Shown here piece after piece: positions 13,501-24,900 of a DNA stretch of 64,000 nucleotides. The stretch covers positions 1,069,001-1,133,000 of the forward strand of contig NC_087392.1 in assembly GCF_963675165.1 (NCBI RefSeq), given 5' to 3'. Numbering within the stretch: position 1 is the stretch's first letter; the number at the start of each line of letters is the position of its first letter. Source of the DNA: Halichondria panicea (lineage: Eukaryota > Porifera > Demospongiae > Suberitida > Halichondriidae). The position numbers and the translations under genes are program-made. The notes beneath the pieces are model-generated. The model saw nothing but the letters and a program-made list of their open reading frames with translations, ran no database searches and was not told the DNA's origin.

Positions 13501-16500
13501 CGGGTCGCTTTTCTTTGTGCTTTATTATTGACTTGGAGGGTGATCCAATGCTCATTCCACACCCGCTGTCGTGTTCCTCATCGTTGAGTTCCACGGGAGA
13601 AAAGGGACACTCGAATGTACACTTGTTGTATTCTTGTCCATTCACTTCTACCTCAATGTCACCGACCACCATTTGGAATACAGTATCATTCGAGTAATTT
13701 TTTACCATCGGCTGATTTTTCGGTTCATTGTGTATTTGTGAGTTATGAATGAATGTGTACGGGAAATTTGGGGGAGCATCTGATTCGATCACATGATCAT
13801 CGATGAGTGTCACATGACTACCACAAGATGGTGAATCTTCAGGTGAGACATTATTGAACGAATCGAGTTCTTGTTCTTGTTCGAGCTTCTTAAGTGAGTC
13901 ATGCAGTGAGTCCACACCCTCCCTCACGTGCACGTGGTGGACGGGGGATTGGGAACGAGACGAGGCCGGTGTGACGAAGGCTGAGGAGGTGGTGCTGCTC
14001 ATGCCACTACGCACTGGAACTGGGAGGTAGCTGCAAGGAGGTAGACAATGATGAAACAAAGATATATAAACAATAATTAATGCATGTTGCAATTCAGTTT
14101 CAGTATTACAAAATGAGACATTGCTCAAACATGACTTCCTAGCTATTAGCTAACAGCTATTATAACCCCTATAATATGAAAACATTACGGTATTTCCATA
14201 TATTACACGAGCACACACCCACACACACACACGCCTACCTCAGTGCATCCTGGAAGAGCTCTTCATCGGTGTCACTTGCAGCCAGACTAGATCTCCTGGA
14301 GGTACTGGGTGGGGAGAGTTGAGCAGAGAACGTCAGGTCAACCGTCATCCTAGGCTCAGATAATCGGAGAGACTGCAAGAGGGGACAAAAAGAAGAATGA
14401 AATTACACATTACCGAGAATTTAATATGGCCATTAATACGCACACAATTAACATGTACAGCAATAGTGTGAAATGTAAAGTTCTAGTTCCTTTTCCGTAG
14501 TGAAACTACAGAAAAATGTGCTTAATTGGTAATAGTAGTTAAGAGTGATATATAGTAATTATATCCTTGTAGCACTGCCACTGCATTAGGGTTAGGCCAA
14601 CCAACCAACCATATTACGCTTCACTATTGACCTGCTACCAAAAAAGGCAGCAGAGTAATATGCAAGGTGGGTATAAACACAGGAAATACAATCAGTCACT
14701 CTCAGACATGTGATAGGTAGCGACAGTATACGCTGCACCAAGAGTTCACCACTAATGAACCCTGACTGCACCAATGAACTATACACACACATAGTTCCAC
14801 ATATTCAGCCAAACAGTTAGCACTCTTTTGGTCGCTATTTGTATAAAAAGTAAACACATTAACTGCAAATTAAGGACAGTCATTAAATACTAACATCACA
14901 AGCTATCTATGCACTGTTACATAATTAGACATGCTTACCTGAGGTTGGCCTCCATTCTCAGAAGCACCAGTACAGTCCACCTCAACACTGCAGGACAGAC
15001 AGACAGACATAATTATAATTACATTATACACAACAACACTCCACCATTCCGCAAATCAGTGAAATCATCCACCCCTATGCCCACACCTAGCTACTCATAA
15101 CGTCTTACATATGCACAAGCACAGCACTATAACCACATGTGGTGAACACAGAGGGGGCTACTGCAGGTTGTATGGCTGACTCTGTAACTGACTATAGGAC
15201 TTGGAGTGGTTTCAAACACATGGCGATTGGCCCACAACAATCACTCACTGCCACCTGGCAACTATAGCCATTATTGCTGAATAACATATTCTCCAGGAAG
15301 AAATATTTCCTAGAGTGCAGTTGTTTATATTATGTACCATATAGCCAACTAGACATTAGTCATGCATTACACATACGTACATCATGACAGCAGATGAAAT
15401 CACAGGACCCTGTAATTTAGTTACCCCAGCAACACTACTAGTACTGACCTGGTGGTTAGGTAATAATTATAGTGGGTAACATATTCAATTACTGTTTTGG
15501 GGTAGGGACCAATAGATTCCAGGAGATAAACAGCTAGTGCATGAATATGTAGTAGGGTGAGAGTAGGGTTACAAATTGACGCTTTTGGTCAGATTGAGTG
15601 GGCTGTTTGGATTTGGTTACTATAGGAACACAGACATAATAACCCACAGAAGTCAATGACTGTTGTTATAACAGCGGCCTCAATACTAATCATCACATGT
15701 TCCATGGAACGTTATTCATAGCTCTAAAAAATTCCGGCTCAGTTGACAAAAGCAGCTGCAAGTTCCAATCACATGATTGAATTTACCACAACAAAGGGCT
15801 GCAGCCGTGTAAACTAAACACATGTGGAAGGCATGCTTGCAAACTATAGTAGCGAATTGAGTTTGTGGCTTAGGAATTTACAATAAAGGTTATTTGCATA
15901 TATGGACTACGAACAATTCATGCTATAGTGTTCTGCACATGCACACACACCTTTGCTTCTCCAGTTGACTGTGTGTGGTGTCTATACAGCTGGATGTAAT
16001 GGGAGACATCACCTTGACCTATTGTATGAAGATAAAAGACACAGTTAGACACTATCATAGAGAGATGGCTGGAGGCTAGGACTATATAAAATAGCTCTGG
16101 TGAAAGCTTAAACAATAATATTAACTCTATAAACCTATTAAATAGCCACCACAGCTCCCTCCCAGCAAGTAGACTGTTTACTAAGTGCTGCTCTCAAAAC
16201 TGGCATAGAGTGAAAAGTACACATTGTTGCTGGAATCAGTGGTTTATGTTATCAACACATGGGCAAACATGGGAAACAAAGCAAGCACTGTAATGTGTAT
16301 GTATATATATAGTTGCTCAAAAACATCCTCCTGGACTCATGACAGGAAACATCCCAGAAATTGACATGCACATTTGTAGATTACTATATCACTAAACCAC
16401 ATTGAGGCCACCCCAAGAGCAAACCACTAAGACCTCCCAATCAACAATGGACCATTGTGACTGACATTGTCCTACAGCTCCTAGCTCTAACCACAACAAA

Positions 16501-17610
16501 GCTTCCATAGACACTTGAGGGGCCTCACCATAGGCATGGTCACCAAGGGCAACACACAAGAACAGCAGGCAGTAACAATGAGCCGCTTAGATATTAATCA
16601 GTGCTAAATTCACATACTATGGATTAAGCAGCTGTTGGCCAACAGTCATGCAGTCGGCAAACAAATATCAATGTCATGCGCTAGTTCAAGTTTATATAAT
16701 CTCCAGCCGGTATTTTTAGCTACATAATCAAATTTAATGTTGTGCCAGCAACACACAGTTCCAGCCTGACACTCAACAAGCCATGGTGTGCGTGCAGTAT
16801 ATACACAAAGCATGTATAGGGCTTCTGAGGATGAGTGCTGCACTGGCTGGCAAGGCTACACTCGCACGATACATGCAGGGAACCTACTCTAGCACATGAT
16901 ACCAGCAGGGAACCTACTAGATGCAAGAGTGAGCTACGTACTGCACATGTACACAAATCACAATACTGCAGTTCTACACAGTTGTGTGATTGACTCCTGG
17001 TGCATATAATTATAATTATAGTTCCATTCTAAACACAAAACATTACATATACAGTAGACACACATATGTAATTATAGCAATCAAGGGATTTATTGCTTGG
17101 GATGCACCTGCTATCAATACTTTGTTTGAACAACAGTAGTTGTTTTAGTCGGTTAGTTTTGCCATTTAAATCAAGGGGAAAGGTAATTGGGGCACCATCG
17201 AAAATCTCCCAAACTCACATTTTGGGAAATGATGTTCTCCCTATACTAAACAGTTAATTTAAAATAACTACTCACCATTTCAGCTTTTTTATCTGACTTT
17301 TTCTTGGGCTGAGAAGTGTGAGCAGAGGTCTCTCCATTGGTCTTGTTACTCTGTCTCCTGTGGTAGTGAGCAAATTGAAGTTAAAAGTATTCAAGGCTAG
17401 ACCAGTTTACTGTAAATGGATGTGGTTGGTAAGGTCTGCTGATCAAGTAATCACTCCTATACAGACAAGCTTTGTCTCACCAATTAACAGTAAAAAACGA
17501 GCACATAAAGAAAAGGAGCGTCTATAATGTATACACCTGACTCCTTTCTTACCCTATAATGTATACACCTGACTCTTTTCTTACCGTTTCTTCCTACTAG
17601 ATTTTGACAT
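10508..17610 (-). CDS. eIF4E-family (4EHP-like) cap-binding protein with C2H2 zinc finger
   Basis: Ten exons encode 928 residues: 17585-17610 (ATG), 17276-17357, 15951-16018, 14939-14987, 14239-14372, 12710-14030, 12385-12573, 12046-12179, 11761-11947, 10508-11104. Every phase closes. The first ~515 residues are low complexity: a basic Lys-rich start, Ser-rich stretches, and a Pro/His/Phe-rich segment after a Gln-rich helix. An eIF4E fold follows at ~515-725: TWVLWYDK, VEEFWKLFNNI, NPLWEDPANQPGGKWVL, RRKKGNRIAIW. A Tyr (~548) aligns with the first cap-stacking Trp of eIF4E, as in 4EHP (eIF4E2), while the second (Trp ~594, in LWED) is kept. One C2H2 finger follows directly (~735-756, CKLC...H...H), then an acidic Ser-rich tail ending in WGIWRDQVTGESHWVY. 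The fold suggests mRNA 5'-cap binding. Translational repression is inferred from 4EHP, and the finger's role is unknown. Confidence 0.85.
12988..13080 (-). other. Pro/Phe/His-rich low-complexity segment inside the eIF4E-like protein
   Basis: The minus strand encodes runs such as SFFPPFPPHSTP and MFMPPPPPHMF just upstream of the cap-binding fold. It is disordered in appearance and could bind EVH1, SH3 or WW modules. This is inferred from composition only. Confidence 0.5.
14988..15950 (-). other. Long intron of the eIF4E-like gene, no feature seen
   Basis: AT-rich sequence with no coding potential, no clear repeat and no RNA gene that I can recognise. It separates the 68-bp exon 3 from the 49-bp exon 4. 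The following intron, 16019-17275, looks the same: unique AT-rich sequence without exons. Confidence 0.55.
17521..17585 (-). repeat. 32-bp tandem duplication that copies the exon 1 donor site
   Basis: CTATAATGTATACACCTGAC plus TCCTTTCTTACC occurs twice head to tail. Read on the minus strand, each copy starts with GGTAAGAAA, so the authentic donor of exon 1 is repeated 32 bases into the intron. Use of the second donor would add 32 nt and shift the frame. Confidence 0.75.
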
Positions 17611-18022
17611 AATGATGGTTAGGGATGGCTACTATACACACTCGATCAGACTCTCTCTCAGAACTAGGAAAGGCAGTGACTAACTTCATGATAAATATAC
17701 CTGGAAGCAAACCTTTTATAACATGCCTATTGCTTCATCATCCTGCTGCACTATGTAAATATCCAGCATAAACTGAAACTATACTAAGTAATTTCTACAT
17801 GAGCCTGACAACAATTCCCTTAATTATTAAAGGAAATCAACAAGCTGGGCATGCAATCAATGTCCCCAACCACAAAATGACATCATTACACTGTATTGTA
17901 AATGTTAGCTTGTAAATAGAGCCCAAAGCTATATATAACAGGAACAACTAATTGTTGGGAGTGTAACATCTGATCACTGCACAATCTGCACAATATTATG
18001 GTGCAATATTGACATACCGTAC

Positions 18023-18605
18023 CTATGGTTTTCCGCTCTGAATCTTGGGGGAATATTGTTACTCTTTTTCTTCCTGCAAGGAAGAGTATAGTCTCATGCA
18101 CACACTTAAACTGCAATGCAAAGGAAATCATGCAAATCGAAATAGTAGAGGCCAGTACTGGACCATTTATCATAGAATGCTCTCCAGCTCTTGCTCACCT
18201 TTCATATGCATGAGCTCCCCTAGTTTGCCCTCTATCTGAGCTTGCAGACCCTCTATTGACTGCTACTGATGGATTTTCTTTGGAAGCCTTACAACTTGAT
18301 TCTTGGCTAGGTACAGGTCTGGACAATTTGCTCTCAGAACGTCTAGAAATGCCTTTCAAGGCCTTGGGGATGCCATTCTGTGGTGCTAGGCTCGCAATGT
18401 GACTCTGAGTGTGGCATGAGTAAGGTCTCATGGTGTTGCCTGCAAACTTTTGTAGCTGAACTTCAGGTTCCATTGGCCCTAGTCTTTCTTTATGAACTGT
18501 CTGCTGCAGAATGTAGCTCGACATGGCTACTTGAACGATGCTAGGCTTGCTTGGATGTATGATGGAGCTTGGCTTCACAACAAAGCACCATTCACATGTT
18601 TGCAC
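18023..18605 (-). CDS. Alternative 5' exons of the eIF4E-like gene, or a separate short gene
   Basis: Exon 18199-18605 opens with ATG at 18605 (a second in-frame ATG is at 18524). It encodes a basic Ser/Pro-rich disordered stretch and ends in phase 2 at a GTGAGC donor. A second exon, 18023-18073, begins after TTCCTTGCAG, encodes KKKSNNIPPRFRAENH, and ends again in phase 2 at GTACGG. The eIF4E-like exon 2 (17357) needs exactly a phase-2 donor, so these two exons can replace its 26-bp first exon without a frameshift, giving an N-terminus of about 152 residues. A competing reading splices to AG before 17984 and stops at 17886, giving a small unknown protein. No domain is recognised. Its ATG lies 334 bp from the CNK start on the other strand, which fits a shared promoter. 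Confidence 0.5.
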
Positions 18606-18939
18606 TGTTTACATCCTGTTCAAGTTCATAATACAACGGGTCCCATGACCAATTAGCTACGCTCTCTGGTTTTTGAATGACAAAATATTACAGTGGATGA
18701 CGACACTTGATGAGATCTAGATATTACAATATTGGTAAGTGGTCGTCATGCAGTAAAGTAGTGCCACATCTATAATTATACTTTATTACATGACGATCAC
18801 CACCAATTGCACCACATGGTTATCAAAATTAATTGTCTGGCTGACACTCAACTCAGCAGGAAATAAATGTTAAATAGAGATAGCTACTGGCTACAGTTTA
18901 GTATAGTAGTCAACCAACATCTAGATAAGCCTACACACG
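18606..18939. promoter_or_regulatory. Divergent intergenic region, eIF4E-like / CNK
   Basis: 334 bp between an ATG on the minus strand and the CNK ATG on the plus strand. It holds no coding signal or repeat. By position it must carry the CNK promoter and probably that of the alternative upstream exons. No TATA box or known operator is evident. Confidence 0.4.
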
Positions 18940-21900
18940 ATGGATCTGAATGGATACAAGCAAGTCTCTACCTGGGACACTGATGAAGTAATTGCCTGGA
19001 TAAGAGGTAACAGTACTGAAAGCACAAAAACACAGTGTCCATATTCATCATCATTCTATAGACTATGACTATCCTCTAGCTAGATACAGAGATGAATGGT
19101 ATCCAGACTGTACAGTGTAGGGTAGATAGTCCACAGAGAGTACTGTAGCATATAGCTGCCAGAGATTTAGAGTGTAGAAAATGGTGACCAATTAATGTAA
19201 ATAGTCTCGTGGACCAGCCGATATATACAGGGTCTGGGTCCGCGAGACTATTAATGTAAAGTGTGTGTGTCCGGCTGTTGCCATGCTATGTCATTATACC
19301 AACAAAAAAACCAACCTTGATCTGTTTGGCAGCCATACTTTTCTCACTGTAAACGATCTACATGTATGCTTTGTAGTAATGTTGTGTGTTATTATTGCAA
19401 TGTGTTATAGGTATTTATGGAATCTGCCCATGAGATTCTTGCAATGTCGTTGCAATGGCCCTAAAAAATTCACATCCAGTTTGTGTTTACCTAATAAGTC
19501 ACACCATGACTCCCCGCATGTTCCTATGGATAGTATGTGTCGTGATTTGTCTTGTGCGTAGTGGTCTGGAGACTCAACTTATTTAGCACTTGAGACAATA
19601 CTATGTGTACGTATATAGTGTCTTATTTTACTCGAGACTTTCCCAGAAGCTAATTGTTTGTCAGTGACGTAACTAGCTGCAAAGTGCATGGCTATGCTAT
19701 TACACTAGGGAAATGTGTGGCCGTTATCCACGAAATAACAACAGGTGTTTGACTTATTATAGAAAACCAGTACATGCAACTTGTCTGGTAACCATGATAC
19801 CTATATGGGTCTCTTGAGATGTTGTCTCAATATAGAGGTTGTATCTTTAAGATGATGTACAAACAAGTTAGTGCATGGTCTTAACTCACTCTCTGCATTG
19901 CTCTGATTAACAAGTGGTCTCTACTGCAGGTCTGGACCAGACCTTGGAGGAGCACACTCACCAGCTACTAGCTCACTGCATCTGTGGCCACGACCTGCTC
20001 AAGCTCAGCCAGCAACAATTGGAGTACCTCAAGGTACACTAGAACGTACTCTGGTTGAGTGTATCCCTTATGTGTGTACCAATGTGGTGTTAAATCGTGT
20101 TGATTGTGAATGTAGCTCTACACTTTCGTTGGGTTTCCAGTATTTGTCTATTTTGTGTACTGATGTTTGTATCCTTTTGGTTTGAATAGATATTATTTTA
20201 TTAAAGTGAAGATTGTTTTCAAAACTTACGCCCCTGATCTAATCACTCCAATATACATAGAGTTGTTTGTTCTGTTGTTGATTCAACAAATAAGTATGAG
20301 CATGGTACAAGTACGGCACAAAATACAAGTGTACGTACTAACCTCTGTGGCGCTGTTATAGGTGTCCCAGCTGGGTCATCAGGAGCTGTTGCTGGAGGCA
20401 GTGGAGCAACTCTCCACACTGGTATGGCAACCAACTACATGTGTTTGTTGTTATTGCTCTATTAAGTTTTTGATGCATTCACACTCTGTTTTCTATTATG
20501 GCATTGGCTCACCGCCACTCCTTTCTGGACACATCCTCTCCCCCACCACACACAAACATTATAGTTATACTACCTTGTACTTTGACCCTCCCAGGAGAGT
20601 GGTCATGCTCGGAGCTCCACCATCTCCTTGGCTAGCAGAGTCTCCAAGAAGACCTCTCAACTCATCAACACTCTCCAGCATAAGAACAATAGCGTGGACG
20701 GTGACACTACCCTCTCCAGGATAGAGATGACAGCGGGCGTTATGAATGCGGCCAAGTCCCTGGTCAGCTGGCTCGAGAGAAATCCCTCCTCCTTCATCTC
20801 CGACTACAAGTCCTTCAAACATGATATGTTGAGGAGTACCTTAGAGCTCTCGAGTATTCTGGTAGGTCATGGAGTCTCGCACTTCATTTTTGCATTTTCA
20901 AACTTGTTCATTGTAGGAAGACAAATTTGAGACGAACACAATGGTGGATGCTGTAAGTTGCTACATTGTAATACAGTTGCTCGAGTATAGCCTCTCTTTT
21001 GAGTCCCTCTGAACTTTGTTTATTTTGTGCAGCTGTTGAAGTGTGTATATGCCTTCAGTGTGTAACAAAGCGACACTTTTAATTATTATGGTTATAGTAT
21101 GTACATGCGTCAACAACACTGCAGGTGGTGTTACACGTTACATGTAATCTACCACCTGCAGTGTCGTACAATCCTGAAGCTCACATCATCGATGATGTCA
21201 CCAGAGAACTTCTCAGTAGTTGAACCTGTGAACCTGGTAGCAATCACCCTGAGCCCCAGAGAGGACACTGGACTGGTCAGTTCCTCTAATACTGTGCTAC
21301 ACTCATTGCATGCAAGACCTTTCTTTCATCTCACCTTTCAATTAGTATTATTGGGGTTCTACAGTGTATTGTATTGTTTTGTTTTGTTACAGTAGTGTAG
21401 TACATGTAGCTGAGGTCAGTCCTCACTGCAGTACTGTACTCTGGATCAGAGGAGGTCCGACACGAGTACCTCGATTAGGCTAAAATTGAGTTAACTAGTC
21501 ACATGCAACAATGACTTTAACGTTGAATTTTGCACGTGACCAAGCCTAATCGAGGTACTCATGTCGTACCTCCTCTGAGTGTGGATATATCATATGTGTG
21601 TACTGTGGTGTGATGATGGATATGACTGCATCTAGATTGATGCTGTTGCTTTCACAACCAGTATCGGTTCCTTTATTCTTTTCACGTCCAATTAACCATC
21701 CAATAGTCATGCTCTCTATGGCCTCTGCCACACACACACACACACACACACACACAGGGCTTCTCTATACAGAGAACCAGACAAGGCAACCTTCTGGTCA
21801 GCAGTGTCAGTGAAGGGGTGAGTGTCTACGCCTCATTGAGGCCCACAATGCCTAACTGTTGACAAATTATTAACCGGTTTAATTAGTAGCTTGAAATAAC

Positions 21901-24900
21901 TATCTAAATGGGGCTTTAGTTTTGCTGTACTCCCACTGAGTGTTGTAAGTGTATGTGTCGTACCTTGGTGAGTAGCTCGTTGTCATTACACAAACACTGT
22001 TACTATTAATGTTAAGCTCAGATGATCGATGCACCTTGTACCTTGTATGTCAAGTGCCAATGTGAAGCCATGCAAAGCTTAGATGATGTACCTTGTATGT
22101 CAAGCTTGATGATGCATGATGATGCATGATGTACCATGTACACGTATGTGTACCACAAACCCCTCCCCAGAGTCCGGCTGAGGAGTTGGGCCTCAGTCAG
22201 AGTGGTGTGGAGATTGTGCAGATCAACGCTCAGAATGTGGTAAGTCTCAGAAATGCAATACCTAAATCAATTAACTAAAACTCAATTTTTTGGATGCCAA
22301 TAAAATTCTTTGGTGTGTGTATGTATCATTATGTAATGATTGTCACATGACTCCCTCCAGGTTGGCTGGGAAGTGAGCAATGTGGTGGAAACTCTCAAGC
22401 AAAGTGGACATGAGGTGTCCCTCATCCTTAAGATTCCTAAACCCGTTAATGGCAACAAAGAAGAAAAAGACGATCAGACCGATGAAGGAGTTGTGGCTGA
22501 TGGTAGCAATGGATCATGTGAGATCTTAGATCCAGCGTCCAATCAAATGCCAGAATCAGACGGACTCTCTGTTGATGATGTCGATATGGAGGGCATACAC
22601 AGCCCTGACGGTTTCCAAGGCGACACGGACTTGAGCAATCTGCAGAGTATCTTTAGAATGAAGAAAAACGCATCTCTCGACCTCAAAAGAACTTCCAGTG
22701 TTCCTCTGACAGACAGGGAGAAGGCGGACACCATCTTGGAGGCACAGGGGGAGGGTGCTCTGGAGGAGACGGACGGAGGGTCCAATAACTTCTCACCTTT
22801 GGCTGGACTTCAGCAGAGAATGCACACAAGAACGTCCAGTGCAGGGACACCAGTGAGTCGTGTGGTGTAGTATAGGCTTGTAGTAGTGCTGGATATGGTA
22901 ATGGTCATCGCAGTAGCTAGTTAAAAAGACTGTTTTAAGTGATGCTGGTAAAGGGTCATGTCTTTTATATTTGCTTTTTTCTGTAGGCCTGTAAAGTGGA
23001 CACGTCGACTCCTCAGTAAGTTAATTACATGCACTTATGGATAACTGTTTGACAGTATTTTTATTTCCTCCTCTTATTTTAGGACTTCCTACAGAACTCA
23101 GATCATTGGTGGGGTGGTTATGAGGATCCCCATGAACGAAGGTATGCTCTATATTGCTATGCCGTATAGCGGGTACATTTCGAGGGTATAAATCTTTGTG
23201 GTTTTTGCTGATTAAGCATGTACCACGAACATTTATACCCACAAATTTATTATCGCATGCTGCAAAAAAGCTTTTATTAAATCCGCGAAAACGTTTCTAA
23301 TGGTATTTTTGCAACCCTCGAAATATACCCGCTATACAGTAGCTATGGCCTCACTTATAGAGTCAGATTGTTCACTCCATATAGCAGGTGCAAAGAAGGG
23401 GAAGCAAAAGACGGGCAGTGGACATGGGAGGACCAAGCTTCAGCGAACAGTGAGTGTTACCATATAGCACTGTGTTGCATGTTGTTAGTTCCATCTCATC
23501 CATCCTCTACAGGGCAAGAAGCTGAAGAAGACCAATACAAACAGTACAGGCAGTCTTACCTCAGACGAACTCTATCTACCTACTGGTGAGTATGAGCTCA
23601 GGGGCGTAACTAGAAAATTTACGGGAAGGAGGCAACCGCCCCCGCAAATTGTTTGCTCGGAAACCACACCCACTAATTATCGCGTAGAAGCGCATGCAAA
23701 TAGCAAAAACTGTTCTCCTTCTCTTTTCTTCATCAACAAGACAGTGATAGAGCTCATTTCTGCTCATTCTATATACCTAGTTAGCCCAAAGTTAGCTAGC
23801 CAGAGCTATTAAAAGCTAGTGAGGTGAATCACCTTGAAGTTCAATAGTACAGGAGGCAAGGGCCTCCTCTGCCTCATTGCTAGTTACACCCCTGGAGCTA
23901 GAGCATGCTGTACTTAGTGATGCATCTTATAGGAAGTACAAGATAGAGTCAGTACATATGAAGTAAGAGAAGCCATTGTTATAGTTGTCATGCCTTTAAA
24001 CTAAGGCATCATTCAGCATCATCATATTACATCACTCTTACCCACTAGCATATCCTACTGGCTACATGTATAGCCTTCCTATAGTTCTGAATGAATTATG
24101 GTTGAGCAGGAAATGCCTTGAAGGTGGTAAGAGTTAACCTATTGTGTAACTATTAGGCAATGTGTACATTGTGTGTATTACAGTGAATTTCAGGATCAAT
24201 GTCTAGGTAAAACCATTACAGAAGCTATATAAAAGCATTTCCTGTTAAAGACACAGTACTTCCTGTTGGGCTGTGTGCATATAAGTGGCAGCTGGTAAGT
24301 AGAAGCATACAGTAGTGCAGTGAGAAAAGTGAAAACATAGAACTAGAGCCTGCTGATAGTTTAATTGCAACAGTTATGGAGGTAGCAACACTAGACGTTA
24401 ACGTACATGACAGGAACAGTGTCTCCTATTACTCTGCTCAGTTTATCAAGGAAGGATCTGCAGGTCAGCTGCTGCAGTGTTCATTGTGCAATGCAGCTAA
24501 CAACACATTGGTTTAGCAGTCACTAATATAATATAAATGGCTATAAGTTATGTAGTGACTGTAATACTTGAATGGTACCCTACGTACTTATCTACATATA
24601 ATAATTGTAGTGATTTGATTCCTTGAATGGAGTCGGTTCTTAGACAATGTGGATTTCTTCCCTGAGGTATTTATATATAGTGAATTCATACCGTAAGTGA
24701 GCTGATTGCTTGGTCAATGATTTCAAATCCTTACTGGGCAGAATGTGTGTATGGTATGTTAACTATTAACAATCCACTAATTATTACACAATGCACACAT
24801 TTTATAATTTTCAGAGCCAGATGACTCCTCGCCTGAAAAGGTAAGCCAACCTACTACTACGTTTGTAGCTCGCTGCGTGCATGACACCTGAATACTATTG

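Noticed and set aside
21033-21056. Possible micro-exon LLKCVYAF in CNK
   Set aside because: Including it breaks the phase, and joining 20952 directly to 21162 gives DACRTILKL, which aligns with the CRIC/PDZ linker of known CNKs.
22070-22135. Repeated GATGATGCATGATG and TGTACCTTGTATGTCAAG blocks
   Set aside because: Short imperfect direct repeats of a few units in a CNK intron, with no clear element ends.
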